A DNA stretch of 64,000 nt from an uncultured Oscillospiraceae bacterium (GCA_905233385.1 CAJOEH010000015.1:1-64000), one strand, 5' to 3'. Positions 43,336-53,074 are shown, counted from the first letter of the stretch. A program made the numbers and translations. Notes: generated from the letters alone by a model not told the origin.

Positions 43336-44520
43336 TCAGCCGGCAAAGGCCCGGTAGAGGAAGGTCACAATCTGCGCGCGGTTGCAGGCTTCGTCGGGGC
43401 TGAAGGTGATCGCCGAAGTGCCGGTCGTGATCTTGTCCTCCACGGCCCACAGCACCGCAGTATAGTAGTAGCTGCCGGCTTTGACGTCCGTGAACGGATT
43501 GAAGGACGACGTCGGCTCCGGCTTGCCCTCGGCGCGCCAGAGGAAGGTCACGACCTGCGCGCGCGTGCAGCCGTCGTCTGGGCTGAACGTGGTCGCGCTC
43601 GTGCCGTCGGTGATGCCCTTCTCTACGGCCCACAGCACGGCGTTATAGAAGTAGTCGCCTTCCTTCACGTCAAGGAAGGGATTCTCCTTGCCTTCGGGTT
43701 CCGGCTGGCCGTTCAGACGCCAGAGGAAGGTCACGACCTGCGCGCGCGTGCAGCTGTCGGCCGGGCAGAAGGCCGTGGGCGTAACGCCCAGCGTGACCTG
43801 ATTCAGGATCGCCCAGTCGATCGGGATGTGCGCGAAGTTGGTGACCGGCGGCATGTCGGTGAAGGTGCGGCTCGGGCAGGTCTCGCCGCCGTCGCAGGAG
43901 ACTTCGGGGATGGTCACAAATCGGATCTGCGTCTCGAAGGCGTCCTGCTCGAAGGCTGCGATATAGTAGCCCGTGCCCGGCTTTTCAAAGGTGGACGGCT
44001 GCGTCAGAATGAATTGCGCGTCCGCCGTCTCACTGAGCGTGTGGCTCGGATCGTGTTCGCAGGTCGCCGTCGCGGTGACTTGTCTGCCGTCCTCGCTCCA
44101 TTCGTACCGGATATCGGTCCAGGCGTGGCCGAGCGCGTCCACAGGCTCCTGCGCGGTGAGGACCGCGCCGCAGACGGAGCAGTAGCTGCCTTCCGTCAGG
44201 CCGGCTTCCGTGCAGGTCGCTGCCACGGCGGGAACGGTCACGACCGTATGACCCAGCGCGGCGATCTCGACGGGCTCCGTCAGGATCTCTCCGCAGACGG
44301 AGCACTTCGCGCCTTCGGTCAGGCCGGTTTCCGTACAAGTGGGAGCCACGGCGGGGATGACCTCGCTCTTATGGCCGAGGGCGGGCACTTCGGCCTGTTC
44401 GACCAGGACAGCTTCGCAGACGGAGCAGTGGCTGCCGGCGGTAAGACCGGTCGCGGTGCAGGTGGCTGCGAGCGCCTCGTCGATGACCGGGGTGTGTCCG
44501 GTCGGCAGAATCAGCTCCAT
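43336..44520 (-). CDS. C-terminal SLH segment of the frameshifted subtilase
   Basis: This frame (open from about 44612) encodes C-x-x-C-G repeats (GLTAGSHCSVCEAVL, ALGHKSE, GLTEGAKCSVCGEIL), a Cys-poor beta domain, and three SLH domains (FTDMPPVTNFAHIPIDWAI; FLDVKEGDYFYNAVLWAVEK; FTDVKAGSYYYTAVLWAVED), each followed by TRAQVVTFLWR-type helices. SLH domains bind pyruvylated secondary cell-wall polymers. The segment has no start signal of its own and continues the Cys repeats of the upstream frames, so it is the anchor of the protease encoded from 50854. The ATG at 44520 is not a credible start. Confidence 0.8.
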   Translation of the reverse strand: MELILPTGHTPVIDEALAATCTATGLTAGSHCSVCEAVLVEQAEVPALGHKSEVIPAVAPTCTETGLTEGAKCSVCGEILTEPVEIAALGHTVVTVPAVAATCTEAGLTEGSYCSVCGAVLTAQEPVDALGHAWTDIRYEWSEDGRQVTATATCEHDPSHTLSETADAQFILTQPSTFEKPGTGYYIAAFEQDAFETQIRFVTIPEVSCDGGETCPSRTFTDMPPVTNFAHIPIDWAILNQVTLGVTPTAFCPADSCTRAQVVTFLWRLNGQPEPEGKENPFLDVKEGDYFYNAVLWAVEKGITDGTSATTFSPDDGCTRAQVVTFLWRAEGKPEPTSSFNPFTDVKAGSYYYTAVLWAVEDKITTGTSAITFSPDEACNRAQIVTFLYRAFAG

Positions 44521-45180
44521 GCCTTCGAGGATCGCGCCGCAGACGGAGCAGTCCTTGCCGGCGGTCTGGCCGGCGGTGGTGCAGGTCGCGGGAATTGCCG
44601 CGACGGTTCTTTGGCTTCGGTGCGGATCGCACCGCAGCGCTTGCAGGTGAAGGTTTCCAGGCCGGCGGCGGTACAGCCTGCCGCGATGGTGGTCTCGCCC
44701 TCATTCCAGTCATGGCCGAGCGCTTTCACGGTCTCCTGTGCGGTGAGGATCTCACCGCAGCGCGAGCACTTTGCGCCTTCGGTCAGGCCGGCCTCCGTAC
44801 AGGTCGGGGCAACGGCGGGCATGACCTCGCTCTTGTGGCCGAGAGCGGGTACTTCGGCCTGTTCGACCAGCACAGCCTCGCAGACGGAGCAATGGCTGCC
44901 GGCGGTCTTGCCAGACGCGGTGCAGGTGGCTGCGACCGCCTCGTCAATAACAGGCGTGTGGCCGGTCGGCAGGACGAGCTCCATGCCTTCGAGGATCGCG
45001 CCGCAGACGGAGCAGTCCTTGCCGGCGGTCTGGCCGGCGGTGGTGCAGGTCGCGGGAATTGCCGCGACGGTTCTTTGCGGATCGCACCGCAGCGCTTGCA
45101 GGTGAAGGTTTCCAGGCCGGCGGCGGTACAGCCTGCCGCGATGGTAATCTCGCCGTCGTTCCAGTCATGTTTCAGGGCGG
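44345..45180. repeat. 464-base tandem repeat inside the subtilase gene
   Basis: Bases 44345-44725 reappear at 44809-45180 with high identity, offset 464 bases (with a 9-base difference near 44613/45076). The unit encodes C-x-x-C-G modules. 464 is not divisible by three, matching the frame change carried by each copy. Confidence 0.8.
44598..45076 (-). other. Middle-frame segment between two identical frameshift sites
   Basis: The minus-strand sequence AAAGAACCGTCGCGG occurs at 45076-45062 and 44612-44598. At each copy the conserved Cys-repeat reading (TVAAIPATCTTAG after KE) continues only if one A is added or ribosomes slip back one base. Between the two sites the sensible frame is a third one. 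Adding one base at each site gives a single 2506-residue open frame from 50854 to 43336. Confidence 0.75.
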
Positions 45181-48100
45181 CGGTCTCATCGCCGGTGTAC
45201 TGATGGCCGCAGCGCGAGCAGGCGTAGGTCGTAAAGCCGGCCGTGGTGCAGGTGGGCGGCGTGACGACGCCGGCGTAAGCGTGACCAAGCGGGTCGAGAT
45301 CGACCGTCTTTGTGTCGCTGTAATCCGTGCTGTTGAAGCGCGCGCTGGCGGTATAGACAGCTTGTCCGCCGGTGGTGCAGTCGAGCGCGGTCGTCTGAAC
45401 GTCAACAGCCGCCGGAATCTCCTCGACATTGCCGCAGGCGCAGGTGAACTTCGCCGTGGCAGAGGTGCAGTCCGTCGACCAAACCCATTCGACCGGTCCG
45501 TAGGAATGGACGTGGAGCTTCTGGATGGGGATCGCTGTCGTCTCGCCGTTCAGGCCGAGGTCGCTGTTCCGCTCCAGCGTTTCCGTATCGATCTCCGTGT
45601 CGATGCCGAAGCTCCCATAGGAGAAGGTCAGTTTGATCAGCGGCGTGCCGGCGGGAATGATTTCCGCGGAGGCGTAGGCAAGTGTGATCGTGTCGGTGCC
45701 GGTGCTGACAGAGTAGTAGGGGAGTGTGCTCTCGGCGCTGACCAGCGTCAGAGCCCTGTCAAAGCCGGTGATCTTGATGAGCCCGTTGTTGACGTCCTGA
45801 TCCTCCGTCAGTACGACGGTCACTGTGTCGTCGTCCACAACGGTATTGCTCTCAATCGCCCGGATGATCTCCGGGAAAGCGCCCATGCTCGGCGCGTGGA
45901 GCACATCGCCTCCGCCCCCGCCGCTGCCCGTCGAGTTCGAGACGTTGACGGGGATCGTGGCGGTCAGGTGCGGCGCTGCCTTGGTGCTGACGGTGATCGT
46001 CGTATTGCCCGTTCCGACGCCGGTGACGGCGCCGTCTTCGCTGACGGAGGCAATACCGTCGTTTCCGGAAACGAAGGTCAATCCGCCTTCGGTGAGCGTC
46101 CACGGTCGGACGACGGTGATGAGGTCGGCGGTCTGGCCGACCTGCAGGTTCAGGGAGGTGGGCTCAACGATCAGCTCGGTAGCTGTTTCCGCAGGCTCAA
46201 AGCTTCCCGTCGTTGCAGGCGTAATGATCAGGCCGGAGCAGGCGTTAAACAGCATTGCGCAGTATTTGGTGGTCGCGCTGGCGGTGTTCGCCCTTTCGGC
46301 GCTGTCGTTGGAGGTGTTGATCACGAGCAGGCAGTTGTCGTAATCGGTGTTGCTGTTATTGATCTGCGTGCCGCTGTAATTGGACATATAGTTGGAGACC
46401 ATATACAGCCGGTCGTTGTCGTGATCCCACGCCATACAGCCGCCGTAGTAGTTGTAATAGCCGATGGCGCCGCTCGTGGAGTCGTTTATGGGGGCGAGGT
46501 CCAGTATCTTGTCCTCGCTGTTCGCCATACCCAGCGTAAAGCGATAGGCGAAGGTATAGGAGGCGCTGCCGTAGTTGGCGGCGTAGAAATTGCCTTCATC
46601 GTCGATGGCAAGGTCCTTCAGGACCTGATACATCTGAGCGGCGGCCTTGGGGTTGGTGATGGTGACCTCGAGGACCTTCGTCATCGCGCAGGTATTCAGA
46701 TCCACACTGTAGATGTTGTTGTCCTTGCCCAAAGCGTAGAGCTTGTTGTCCTGATAGTTGAACGCCAGATCGTAGATGGTATCGGTCGTATCGGAGAAGC
46801 GTCCGACGCGCTGCGGGGCATTCAGATTGAACACGCTGGCGACGTAGAAGCACCCGTCGTTGGCGGCAATAAAGACGTAATTGTTCACGTATTCGGCGGC
46901 CTGGACGACGAAGGGAATCTCGGAATAGACGCCGAGGCCTTCGTACGCCTGCGTTTGGTCGTTATAGGTGAGAGTCGCGATATCGATATCCAGAACGCGG
47001 TTGCCGGAGCCGGGCGCCCCGGAGGCGGAGGTAAAAGCGAAGCAGGCGGGCGGCGTGGGTTCCTCTTCCTTGATCTGTACAAGGTATGCCGTTTCATTCC
47101 CGGCATAGTCGGCGACGAGGACGGTGACCTTGCTGGGCAGATCCAAATCGGTGAGGTCGAAATGGAAATCCACCGGTTCGCCGGGCCCCGGCTGCGAGGG
47201 AACGTCGCTGGCATAGACGACGCTGCCGGACTGGTTGAGGAGAGCGACCCAGGCGACGTAGTTGTTGTCGGAGTAGCTGACGCTGAGATCGGTGCCGGAC
47301 AAATCCAGCTCGACGGCGCTGATCTCGGGCGCGGTGTTGTCGATGACGACGCTATATTTAATACCCGCATTCTCGCCAACGATGCCGGCGTTCAGGACGG
47401 CGGTGAAGCCCGCCGTATCCAGTTTGCCGGAGGTCGCGACGGTGTCGTTCATCTTCGCGTACTGGATGCCGTAGTATTCCGGCAGGGCGTAGAAGCCGAC
47501 GGTGACGCGGTCGCCCTCCTGCGCGCCCATCTGGTTCAGCGTCTTGCCGACGGTGTAGGAAGCGGAGCCGGTGTTCCGCCAGGTGCCGCCGTCGGAATAG
47601 TAATAGGCGCCGTATTTCTGGATGGGCGTTGCCTGCGCGTAGAGGACGCTGCCGTCCTCGGCGGTCACGGCGAAGCCGATCGTTGCAACGTTGCGGATAT
47701 TCAGATAAGTGAAGGAGTTGATGTAGCGGCTGCTGTTCATCGCCAACCGTTCGGTCGGGAAGCTGTTCTCGACCTCGTAGGGGTTGCCCGCGTATATGAC
47801 GGAGGAGCCCTGCGCGCTGATCACGCTCATATAGTTGGTGTTCTTCACGCCGGTGTAGGGTTCTTTGCCGATACCGTAGGCCTCTTTGACCGGCGAGGTG
47901 CGGTCGAGCATATTCGCGTCCGTCCAGGAGCCGCAGTAGCCGTAGATGGGGATGGAGTGCGTGACGTCCATCGCGCCTTCCCCGTCGTCGACGGACAGCA
48001 GATAGGTGTAGCCCTCGACGTAGAAGCCGTTGGGGAAGGACTGGAGCAGCGTCGCCATCTCGTCGGGATCGAGTTTGATGTGAACGGTGACCTTAACGGG

Positions 48101-50854
48101 GCCGCTGATCTCTGCGGCAGGCGTGGCCTCGGCGTCGAGGATCTTCCACGCGTCGCGCGTGGTGATGGAGCCGTCGCCGTCGACGTCGGCAGCCGCCGCG
48201 TTGAAGGGCGCGCCGCCGGGAAGTTTGCCGGTGAGGTAGTCCAGGATGGCCTGCGCGTCCGCGTCGTCCATTGCGCCGTCCAGATTGACGTCGGCGTTCA
48301 GCACATAGTCGTCTGCGTAGGTGTCGCCGCCGATCTCGTAGGTGACCTCCGCTTTCATGCGGGTCGTGGCGGTGTCCTGCAGCAGACCGTAGCCGAAGTC
48401 ACCGGCGATCGCCTGCGTGAACAGCTCGGTGCGGAAGGTGTACGCGCGGTCGTTGTCCAGCGGATAGACGGTGAAGGAGAATTCGTATTCGCCGGTGCGC
48501 GCGGGATCGTCGCCAAGTTCCGCCTTGACCTTGCCGTCGCGTGCGGAGTCCGGGAACATGGTGGCGTCCTCGTCCATCAGGACGTAGGCCTTGGCGTTGA
48601 GCGCGTCGTTGATGTTTGGCAGACCGGCTCCGACGCGGAAGACGGGCCAGTAGTTGCCGTCGGCGTCATAGACCGGATGCGCGGTGGACATCAGCAGGGA
48701 GTTGATGAGTTGGCGCTGGGTCAAACCGGTCGAGGTGCACAGGTCGTTCTCGCGGATGTACTGTCCCAGAACGCCCGCCATGCCGGCGATCTGCGGGGCG
48801 GCAAGCGAGGTGCCGGAGGAGTGCGTATACTGGTCGTCGCCGCCGCCGGAGTCATACTCGCCGTCCGTGGAGTAGATGGTGCCGCCGGGCGCGAGAATCT
48901 CGGGTTTCAGCACCATGGAACCGGGTGTGCCGTAGGAGGAGTTGCTGTAGATATCGATCGTGTCGGAGGGCTCTGCGTAATCGACCGTCAGCGTCCCCAA
49001 AACGGACAGCGTGCCGGTGTAGTAGGTCAGGCCGCCCCCGGCGGTATGCGATTCAGACTGCGCCAGCACGGCCTCGCCGTCGGCCATCGAGATAGAGACC
49101 GCGGGATTGGTATAGGTGTAGTCGCTGAGTTTCATATTGACCAGGCCGGCGTCGTTGTTGATGACGATTAGGCCCGTCGCGCCCTGCGCCATCGCGGCGT
49201 TGGCCTTCAAGCTGAAGGAGGAGGTGCCGCGGCGGCAGATGGCGAACTTTCCGTTCAGAATCTCAGAGCCGAGCTGCGCAAAGTAATCGCCGCCATCTTC
49301 GCCGGTGGTGCCGACGTTGTCCAGCAGGACGTAACCGTATTCGCCGCCGGCCAGCGTGGCGATGGGCTCGTTGGTGTAACCGCTGGTCTCGCTGTAATAT
49401 ACGTTCCGGTCGCCGAAATGCAGCGGATAACCGGTGTGACCGCCGTTCTCGGCGGCGGCGACGGACAGCGAGTTCGTGTAGGTGCCGGGGCTGCCGGAGG
49501 TGAAGTAGTTATTATCTTCGGCGTAGAGGTACGGCTCCGTCATATTCTCGTTGTTCGGCGTTCTGTACCACATGCCGCTGTTGCCGGCGGAGTTGCTGAC
49601 GACCATGCCGCTCTGCACGATCTCGTTCAGAACGTACTCATAATCATCGGAGAACGAGAAGCCGGGGCTGGAAGAGCCGAGCGACAGGTTGGCTGCGTCG
49701 CAGCCCAGGATGATCGCGTCCTCGATGGCGGACATATAGTCGGAGCTGTAAGCGCCGCCATGCGAGCCGAAGACCTTCATGACCACGAGCTGCGCGTCGG
49801 GCGCAACGCCCTGCATACCGGCGACGTCAAGGGCGGGCTGGTAGTTACCCTCCGACAGTATGAAGCGGTTGGCGACCGCAACGCCCGCGACGCGGGAGCC
49901 GTGGTTGCCCTGCGTATCGTGGATGTGTTCAATTTCGTTCGGGTTCGTATCGACGTAGTTGTAGCCGAAGGGAACCTTGTAATTGCGGTAGGCTTGCGCG
50001 CCGGAGGTGAGGGGGGTGCCGGAATTGACGTGCGCCGCGTTCAGCTGATCCAGGACGGCGTCAATGCCGTCGGCAGTCAGCAGATCCAGCGAGGCGAGGT
50101 AATCGTCGTAGCTCATCCCCAGTTCGTCGGCGTTCTGTGCGAACGCATATTCCAGACCTTCCGCGGAGAAGGACTGGTGGGAAGCGTCGACGCCGGTGTC
50201 GATAATGGCGATCCTGCTGCCCACGCCGGTGTAGCCCTGCGCCCAGGCAAGTTGAGAACCGATCATGGTCGAAGCAGCGCCGTTTTCAGGCACGGCGGCG
50301 TCTTCCTCGTCAGTCTGCGGATCATAGCGGCTTTCCAGGAACACGTCCGAAATGCCGTCCAGCGCCTTGATCGTTTCGATCTGCCCGTAGGGGACCTCGG
50401 CGGAAATGATGTTGGCGGCGAGCGTCAGGTTCCAGCGGACGTCGAGTTTCGAGCCTGTCGCGGATTCGATCCGCTTTGTCACCGTCGTTTGCTCGGCTTT
50501 CAGCCGGTTGCGGTAGGACCGCGCGGCGGAGTTCTCCGCGATGCCGTCCAGCGCGTAGCCTGCCTCGATGGTCGACGGCTTGTCCAGGACGATGGACACG
50601 CGGACGATCTCGTCCGGCGCATAGTCGTCCGCAGGAGCGGGAGTCTCTTCATCAGTGCCGAGGTCCAACTGATGCGGTGCCAGCGCGTCGGGATCGACGG
50701 GGGTGAGGGGGAGCTCCCGCAGCGATTCTTCGGAGAGCTCCTCCGTTTTTTTCGGTTCGTCCACCGCGCCGCTTGCCGGGATCAGAACAGATCCGAGCAT
50801 GGTCAGCGCGAGAACGACTGCGAGGAGCCGCTGGAACATTGAGATATGCTTCAT
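44783..50854 (-). CDS. Secreted subtilisin-like protease with dockerin and cohesin-like domains
   Basis: Start at 50854 (MKHISMFQRLL) after GGAAAGGAGAG on the coding strand. Signal peptide; inhibitor-like propeptide; S8 catalytic domain with Asp219 (IAIIDTGVD), His318 (GNHGSRVAGVA) and Ser683 (SGTSLAAPQIAG), interrupted by a PA-like insert. Then come a dockerin-type pair (~850-908: DVNLDGAMDDADAQAIL, DVDGDGSITTRDAWKIL), Fn3-like and propeller-like segments, a Big_2 domain (~1555-1640), a cohesin-like domain (~1660-1780), and C-x-x-C-G repeats. Correct reading ends near base 45073; the remaining ~95 codons to 44783 are out of frame. The SLH anchor lies in other frames downstream. Dockerin plus cohesin suggests self-assembly on the surface. 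Confidence 0.85.
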   Translation of the reverse strand: MKHISMFQRLLAVVLALTMLGSVLIPASGAVDEPKKTEELSEESLRELPLTPVDPDALAPHQLDLGTDEETPAPADDYAPDEIVRVSIVLDKPSTIEAGYALDGIAENSAARSYRNRLKAEQTTVTKRIESATGSKLDVRWNLTLAANIISAEVPYGQIETIKALDGISDVFLESRYDPQTDEEDAAVPENGAASTMIGSQLAWAQGYTGVGSRIAIIDTGVDASHQSFSAEGLEYAFAQNADELGMSYDDYLASLDLLTADGIDAVLDQLNAAHVNSGTPLTSGAQAYRNYKVPFGYNYVDTNPNEIEHIHDTQGNHGSRVAGVAVANRFILSEGNYQPALDVAGMQGVAPDAQLVVMKVFGSHGGAYSSDYMSAIEDAIILGCDAANLSLGSSSPGFSFSDDYEYVLNEIVQSGMVVSNSAGNSGMWYRTPNNENMTEPYLYAEDNNYFTSGSPGTYTNSLSVAAAENGGHTGYPLHFGDRNVYYSETSGYTNEPIATLAGGEYGYVLLDNVGTTGEDGGDYFAQLGSEILNGKFAICRRGTSSFSLKANAAMAQGATGLIVINNDAGLVNMKLSDYTYTNPAVSISMADGEAVLAQSESHTAGGGLTYYTGTLSVLGTLTVDYAEPSDTIDIYSNSSYGTPGSMVLKPEILAPGGTIYSTDGEYDSGGGDDQYTHSSGTSLAAPQIAGMAGVLGQYIRENDLCTSTGLTQRQLINSLLMSTAHPVYDADGNYWPVFRVGAGLPNINDALNAKAYVLMDEDATMFPDSARDGKVKAELGDDPARTGEYEFSFTVYPLDNDRAYTFRTELFTQAIAGDFGYGLLQDTATTRMKAEVTYEIGGDTYADDYVLNADVNLDGAMDDADAQAILDYLTGKLPGGAPFNAAAADVDGDGSITTRDAWKILDAEATPAAEISGPVKVTVHIKLDPDEMATLLQSFPNGFYVEGYTYLLSVDDGEGAMDVTHSIPIYGYCGSWTDANMLDRTSPVKEAYGIGKEPYTGVKNTNYMSVISAQGSSVIYAGNPYEVENSFPTERLAMNSSRYINSFTYLNIRNVATIGFAVTAEDGSVLYAQATPIQKYGAYYYSDGGTWRNTGSASYTVGKTLNQMGAQEGDRVTVGFYALPEYYGIQYAKMNDTVATSGKLDTAGFTAVLNAGIVGENAGIKYSVVIDNTAPEISAVELDLSGTDLSVSYSDNNYVAWVALLNQSGSVVYASDVPSQPGPGEPVDFHFDLTDLDLPSKVTVLVADYAGNETAYLVQIKEEEPTPPACFAFTSASGAPGSGNRVLDIDIATLTYNDQTQAYEGLGVYSEIPFVVQAAEYVNNYVFIAANDGCFYVASVFNLNAPQRVGRFSDTTDTIYDLAFNYQDNKLYALGKDNNIYSVDLNTCAMTKVLEVTITNPKAAAQMYQVLKDLAIDDEGNFYAANYGSASYTFAYRFTLGMANSEDKILDLAPINDSTSGAIGYYNYYGGCMAWDHDNDRLYMVSNYMSNYSGTQINNSNTDYDNCLLVINTSNDSAERANTASATTKYCAMLFNACSGLIITPATTGSFEPAETATELIVEPTSLNLQVGQTADLITVVRPWTLTEGGLTFVSGNDGIASVSEDGAVTGVGTGNTTITVSTKAAPHLTATIPVNVSNSTGSGGGGGDVLHAPSMGAFPEIIRAIESNTVVDDDTVTVVLTEDQDVNNGLIKITGFDRALTLVSAESTLPYYSVSTGTDTITLAYASAEIIPAGTPLIKLTFSYGSFGIDTEIDTETLERNSDLGLNGETTAIPIQKLHVHSYGPVEWVWSTDCTSATAKFTCACGNVEEIPAAVDVQTTALDCTTGGQAVYTASARFNSTDYSDTKTVDLDPLGHAYAGVVTPPTCTTAGFTTYACSRCGHQYTGDETAALKHDWNDGEITIAAGCTAAGLETFTCKRCGAIRKEPSRQFPRPAPPPARPPARTAPSAARSSKAWSSSCRPATRLLLTRRSQPPAPRLARPPAAIAPSARLCWSNRPKYPLSATRARSCPPLPRPVRRPA

Positions 50855-51010
50855 GGTTATCTCTCCTTTCCAAGTGAAGACGTGTGTGCGCATACATAGA
50901 TTCAGTATAAACTATACCATGTTAACTCTATCATTCTTTGCTCGCGCAGGTCAAGATGCTTTTCCAAAAAACGGCAGATTTTTCGGCGCAAAATCGCCGC
51001 GTCATTGATC

Positions 51011-51039
51011 TTGCCAAAAGGGCGGAAATGTGTTACTAT
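51011..51039 (+). promoter_or_regulatory. Promoter of the DUF4428 gene
   Basis: TTGCCA at 51011 and TACTAT at 51034, 17-base spacer, 34 bases before the start codon. Confidence 0.6.
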
Positions 51040-51072
51040 CATCGTAGAAATACATTTTGAGGAGGAATACCC

Positions 51073-51828
51073 ATGGGACTTTTCGGAAAACTGTTTGAAA
51101 AGAAGAACTGCGACGTCTGCGGCGGCGAGATCGGCCTGCTAGGCAACCGCAAGCTCGAGGACGGCAATCTCTGCAAAGAGTGCGCGAAGAAACTTTCCCC
51201 GTGGTTTGACGACCGCCGTCACAGCACGCTGGAATCCATCAAGGAGCAGCTTGCCTACCGCGAGGAAAACAAGAGCGCGGTCGCGAACTTTAACGTGACT
51301 CGGACGCTCGGCGACGCGACCAAGGTCCTGCTGGACGAGAACGCGGGCAACTTCATCGTCACCTCCGCTTCCAAGTGGCAGGAGACCAATCCCGACGTCA
51401 TCGCGTTTTCGCAGGTCACCGGCTGCCGTCTGGACATCGACGAGGACCGCGATGAACTGCTGCGCGAAGGCAAGGACGGCCAGCGCGTCAGTTACATCCC
51501 GCCGCGTTACCGCTACAGCTATGATTTCTTCATCACGATCAGCGTCAACAGCCCCTATTTCAGCGAGATCCGCTTCCGTCTGAACCGTTCCAGCGTGGAG
51601 ATGGAGGCCGTCGGCGTCAATGTGCCCGTCAAGCCCGTGGACTATCGCGAGTATGAGCGCATGGGCAACGAGATTGTCAAGGCGTTGACGGAGTACAGAA
51701 CGAACGCCCGCGCGGCAGCTGCGGCTGCGGCCGCGCCGAAGACGGCGGTCAAGTGCCCGTACTGCGGCGCGACGTCGATCCCCGACGCGAGCGGATGCTG
51801 CGAGTACTGCGGCGGCGCGCTGAAGTGA
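51073..51828 (+). CDS. DUF4428 zinc-ribbon protein
   Basis: The 251-residue cytoplasmic protein has an N-terminal Cys4 ribbon (CDVCGGEIGLLGNRKL, LCKECAKKLSPWF) typical of DUF4428, a central domain (~65-210), an Ala-rich linker and a C-terminal zinc ribbon (CPYCGATSIPDASGCCEYC). Function is unknown; the central domain may bind lipid or protein. It lies 34 bases before a lipoprotein gene, possibly in the same operon. Confidence 0.88.
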   Translation: MGLFGKLFEKKNCDVCGGEIGLLGNRKLEDGNLCKECAKKLSPWFDDRRHSTLESIKEQLAYREENKSAVANFNVTRTLGDATKVLLDENAGNFIVTSASKWQETNPDVIAFSQVTGCRLDIDEDRDELLREGKDGQRVSYIPPRYRYSYDFFITISVNSPYFSEIRFRLNRSSVEMEAVGVNVPVKPVDYREYERMGNEIVKALTEYRTNARAAAAAAAAPKTAVKCPYCGATSIPDASGCCEYCGGALK

Positions 51829-51862
51829 GCCTTTCGCAGAAGCAACAGAGGAGGAAAACGCC

Positions 51863-52708
51863 ATGAAAAAGCTGATCGCGCTCGTCCTCGCCCTCGTGAT
51901 GCTGCTTGCGCTGACCGCCTGCGGCAAGGCGAGACCGCCAATATTCGGGGAGACCGAGCCGGCGACCGAGATGACAACCTTCATCCCCTATACCGAGCCG
52001 ACAGAGACCGAAGCGCCGACGGAGACCGAAGCGCCGACCGAACCGCTTCCGGACTATTCCGCTGCCTACGTCACGGACGCCGCGTCGGAAACGATGGAAT
52101 TTGACGGCTTCAAAATGGAGTACTATATTCCCATGATCGTCTTTGACGGGGAGGGGATCGACTACCTTAACGAGATGCTGTATCAACAGCTCTACAAAGA
52201 CGTTTATCAAAAAGAAGTCGTCGACGCGCTGGACGAATACGGGATGCCCGGCGTGTGCTATATCGTCTATCAGTGGGAACGCTACGAGAATTACCTTTCG
52301 ATCGTCGTCACCGTGACGCCGTACGCCTCCGAGGGCGCGACCTTCTCGATCTACAACGTCGACCTGAGCAACGGTCAGCTTGCCTCTCAATCGGAACTGC
52401 TGAACTGCTTCGGCTACACGGTTGAGGAGTTCAGTGAACGGGCAAAAGACGTCATGGGCACCGTGCTTCTGGACCAATACGAGTCGTTCCTTGAAGATCC
52501 TTCGATGAAGCTGGAACTGGACGATCTGCTGAGACGCACGACCTCCGAGGAATACGTTTCCGACGCGAGCGCCTTTATCGGCGCGGACGGGCAGCTTTGG
52601 ATGGTCGCGCCGATCGCGTCCTATGCCGGCGCAGACCGCTTCATGCAGGTCATCAACTTCGCGGATTACCCGATCTCGGAGGCCTACCTGAACTACGGCT
52701 TCGGCTGA
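51863..52708 (+). CDS. Lipoprotein of unknown function
   Basis: The 281-residue protein has a lipoprotein signal (lipobox LTAC, Cys20), a Thr/Glu/Pro-rich linker with repeated TETEAPTE, and a ~220-residue domain (YVTDAASETMEFDGFKMEYYIP ... FMQVINFADYPISEAYLNYGFG). The domain layout, with paired strands and a central helix, recalls RsiV/DUF3298-like extracytoplasmic domains, but the resemblance is weak. A GAGGAG site precedes the ATG and a terminator follows at 52741. Confidence 0.6.
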   Translation: MKKLIALVLALVMLLALTACGKARPPIFGETEPATEMTTFIPYTEPTETEAPTETEAPTEPLPDYSAAYVTDAASETMEFDGFKMEYYIPMIVFDGEGIDYLNEMLYQQLYKDVYQKEVVDALDEYGMPGVCYIVYQWERYENYLSIVVTVTPYASEGATFSIYNVDLSNGQLASQSELLNCFGYTVEEFSERAKDVMGTVLLDQYESFLEDPSMKLELDDLLRRTTSEEYVSDASAFIGADGQLWMVAPIASYAGADRFMQVINFADYPISEAYLNYGFG

Positions 52709-52740
52709 TCGGCTCCGGCCGCGGCAACGGAATAACAGAA

Positions 52741-52774
52741 AACGACCCGCAGGGCAGATGCCCTGCGGGTCGTT
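52741..52774. terminator. Terminator hairpin
   Basis: Perfect 16-base stem with a 2-base loop, A-run left and T-run right. Serves the lipoprotein gene at 51863 and, on the other strand, the distal tRNA-like fragment. Confidence 0.88.
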
Positions 52775-52929
52775 TGGTGTATAAGTGACCGGATTCGAAC
52801 CAGCGGCAGCGCAGCGCTTCGCGCGGGCACTGCCGTGCGGCGGGATGTCCCCATTCGCTCGCCGCTGCGCGGCAACCGCGAAGGGATGACAATTCAAGAG
52901 GCCGCCGGTTCTCTCCTGCCTGCATATGC

Positions 52930-52963
52930 AAAACTCCGCAGGGCAAATGCCCTGCGGAGTTTT
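52930..52963. terminator. Terminator hairpin next to the tRNA fragment
   Basis: Perfect 16-base stem with AA loop and T-run, directly beside the tRNA 3' fragment; the sequence is related to the hairpin at 52741. Confidence 0.8.
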
Positions 52964-52984
52964 TGGTCCGAGTGACTGGATTCG
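52963..52984 (-). repeat. 3' tRNA-Pro fragment (direct repeat)
   Basis: These 22 bases are identical to 53111-53132, the acceptor and T-arm end of the intact tRNA-Pro. The homology stops abruptly inside the T-loop, as at an integration or recombination scar. Confidence 0.75.
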
Positions 52985-53074
52985 CTTTTCTGCGGAAAAG
53001 CCACGGCGGTTGCGACATGCCACCGGCATGTCGCTAAGAGCCGCCTTTCGAATCCAGTCACAACGATAGAAAAG

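Noticed and set aside
43321-45105. 594-codon plus-strand frame over the Cys-repeat/SLH region
   Set aside because: Antisense shadow; the SLH and C-x-x-C-G repeats are read only on the minus strand.
45059-49171. 1370-codon plus-strand frame opposite the subtilase gene
   Set aside because: Antisense shadow; the catalytic triad and dockerin motifs lie on the minus strand.
52785-52984. Two additional complete tRNA genes
   Set aside because: Only T-arm and acceptor portions are present; no anticodon or D arm can be folded.
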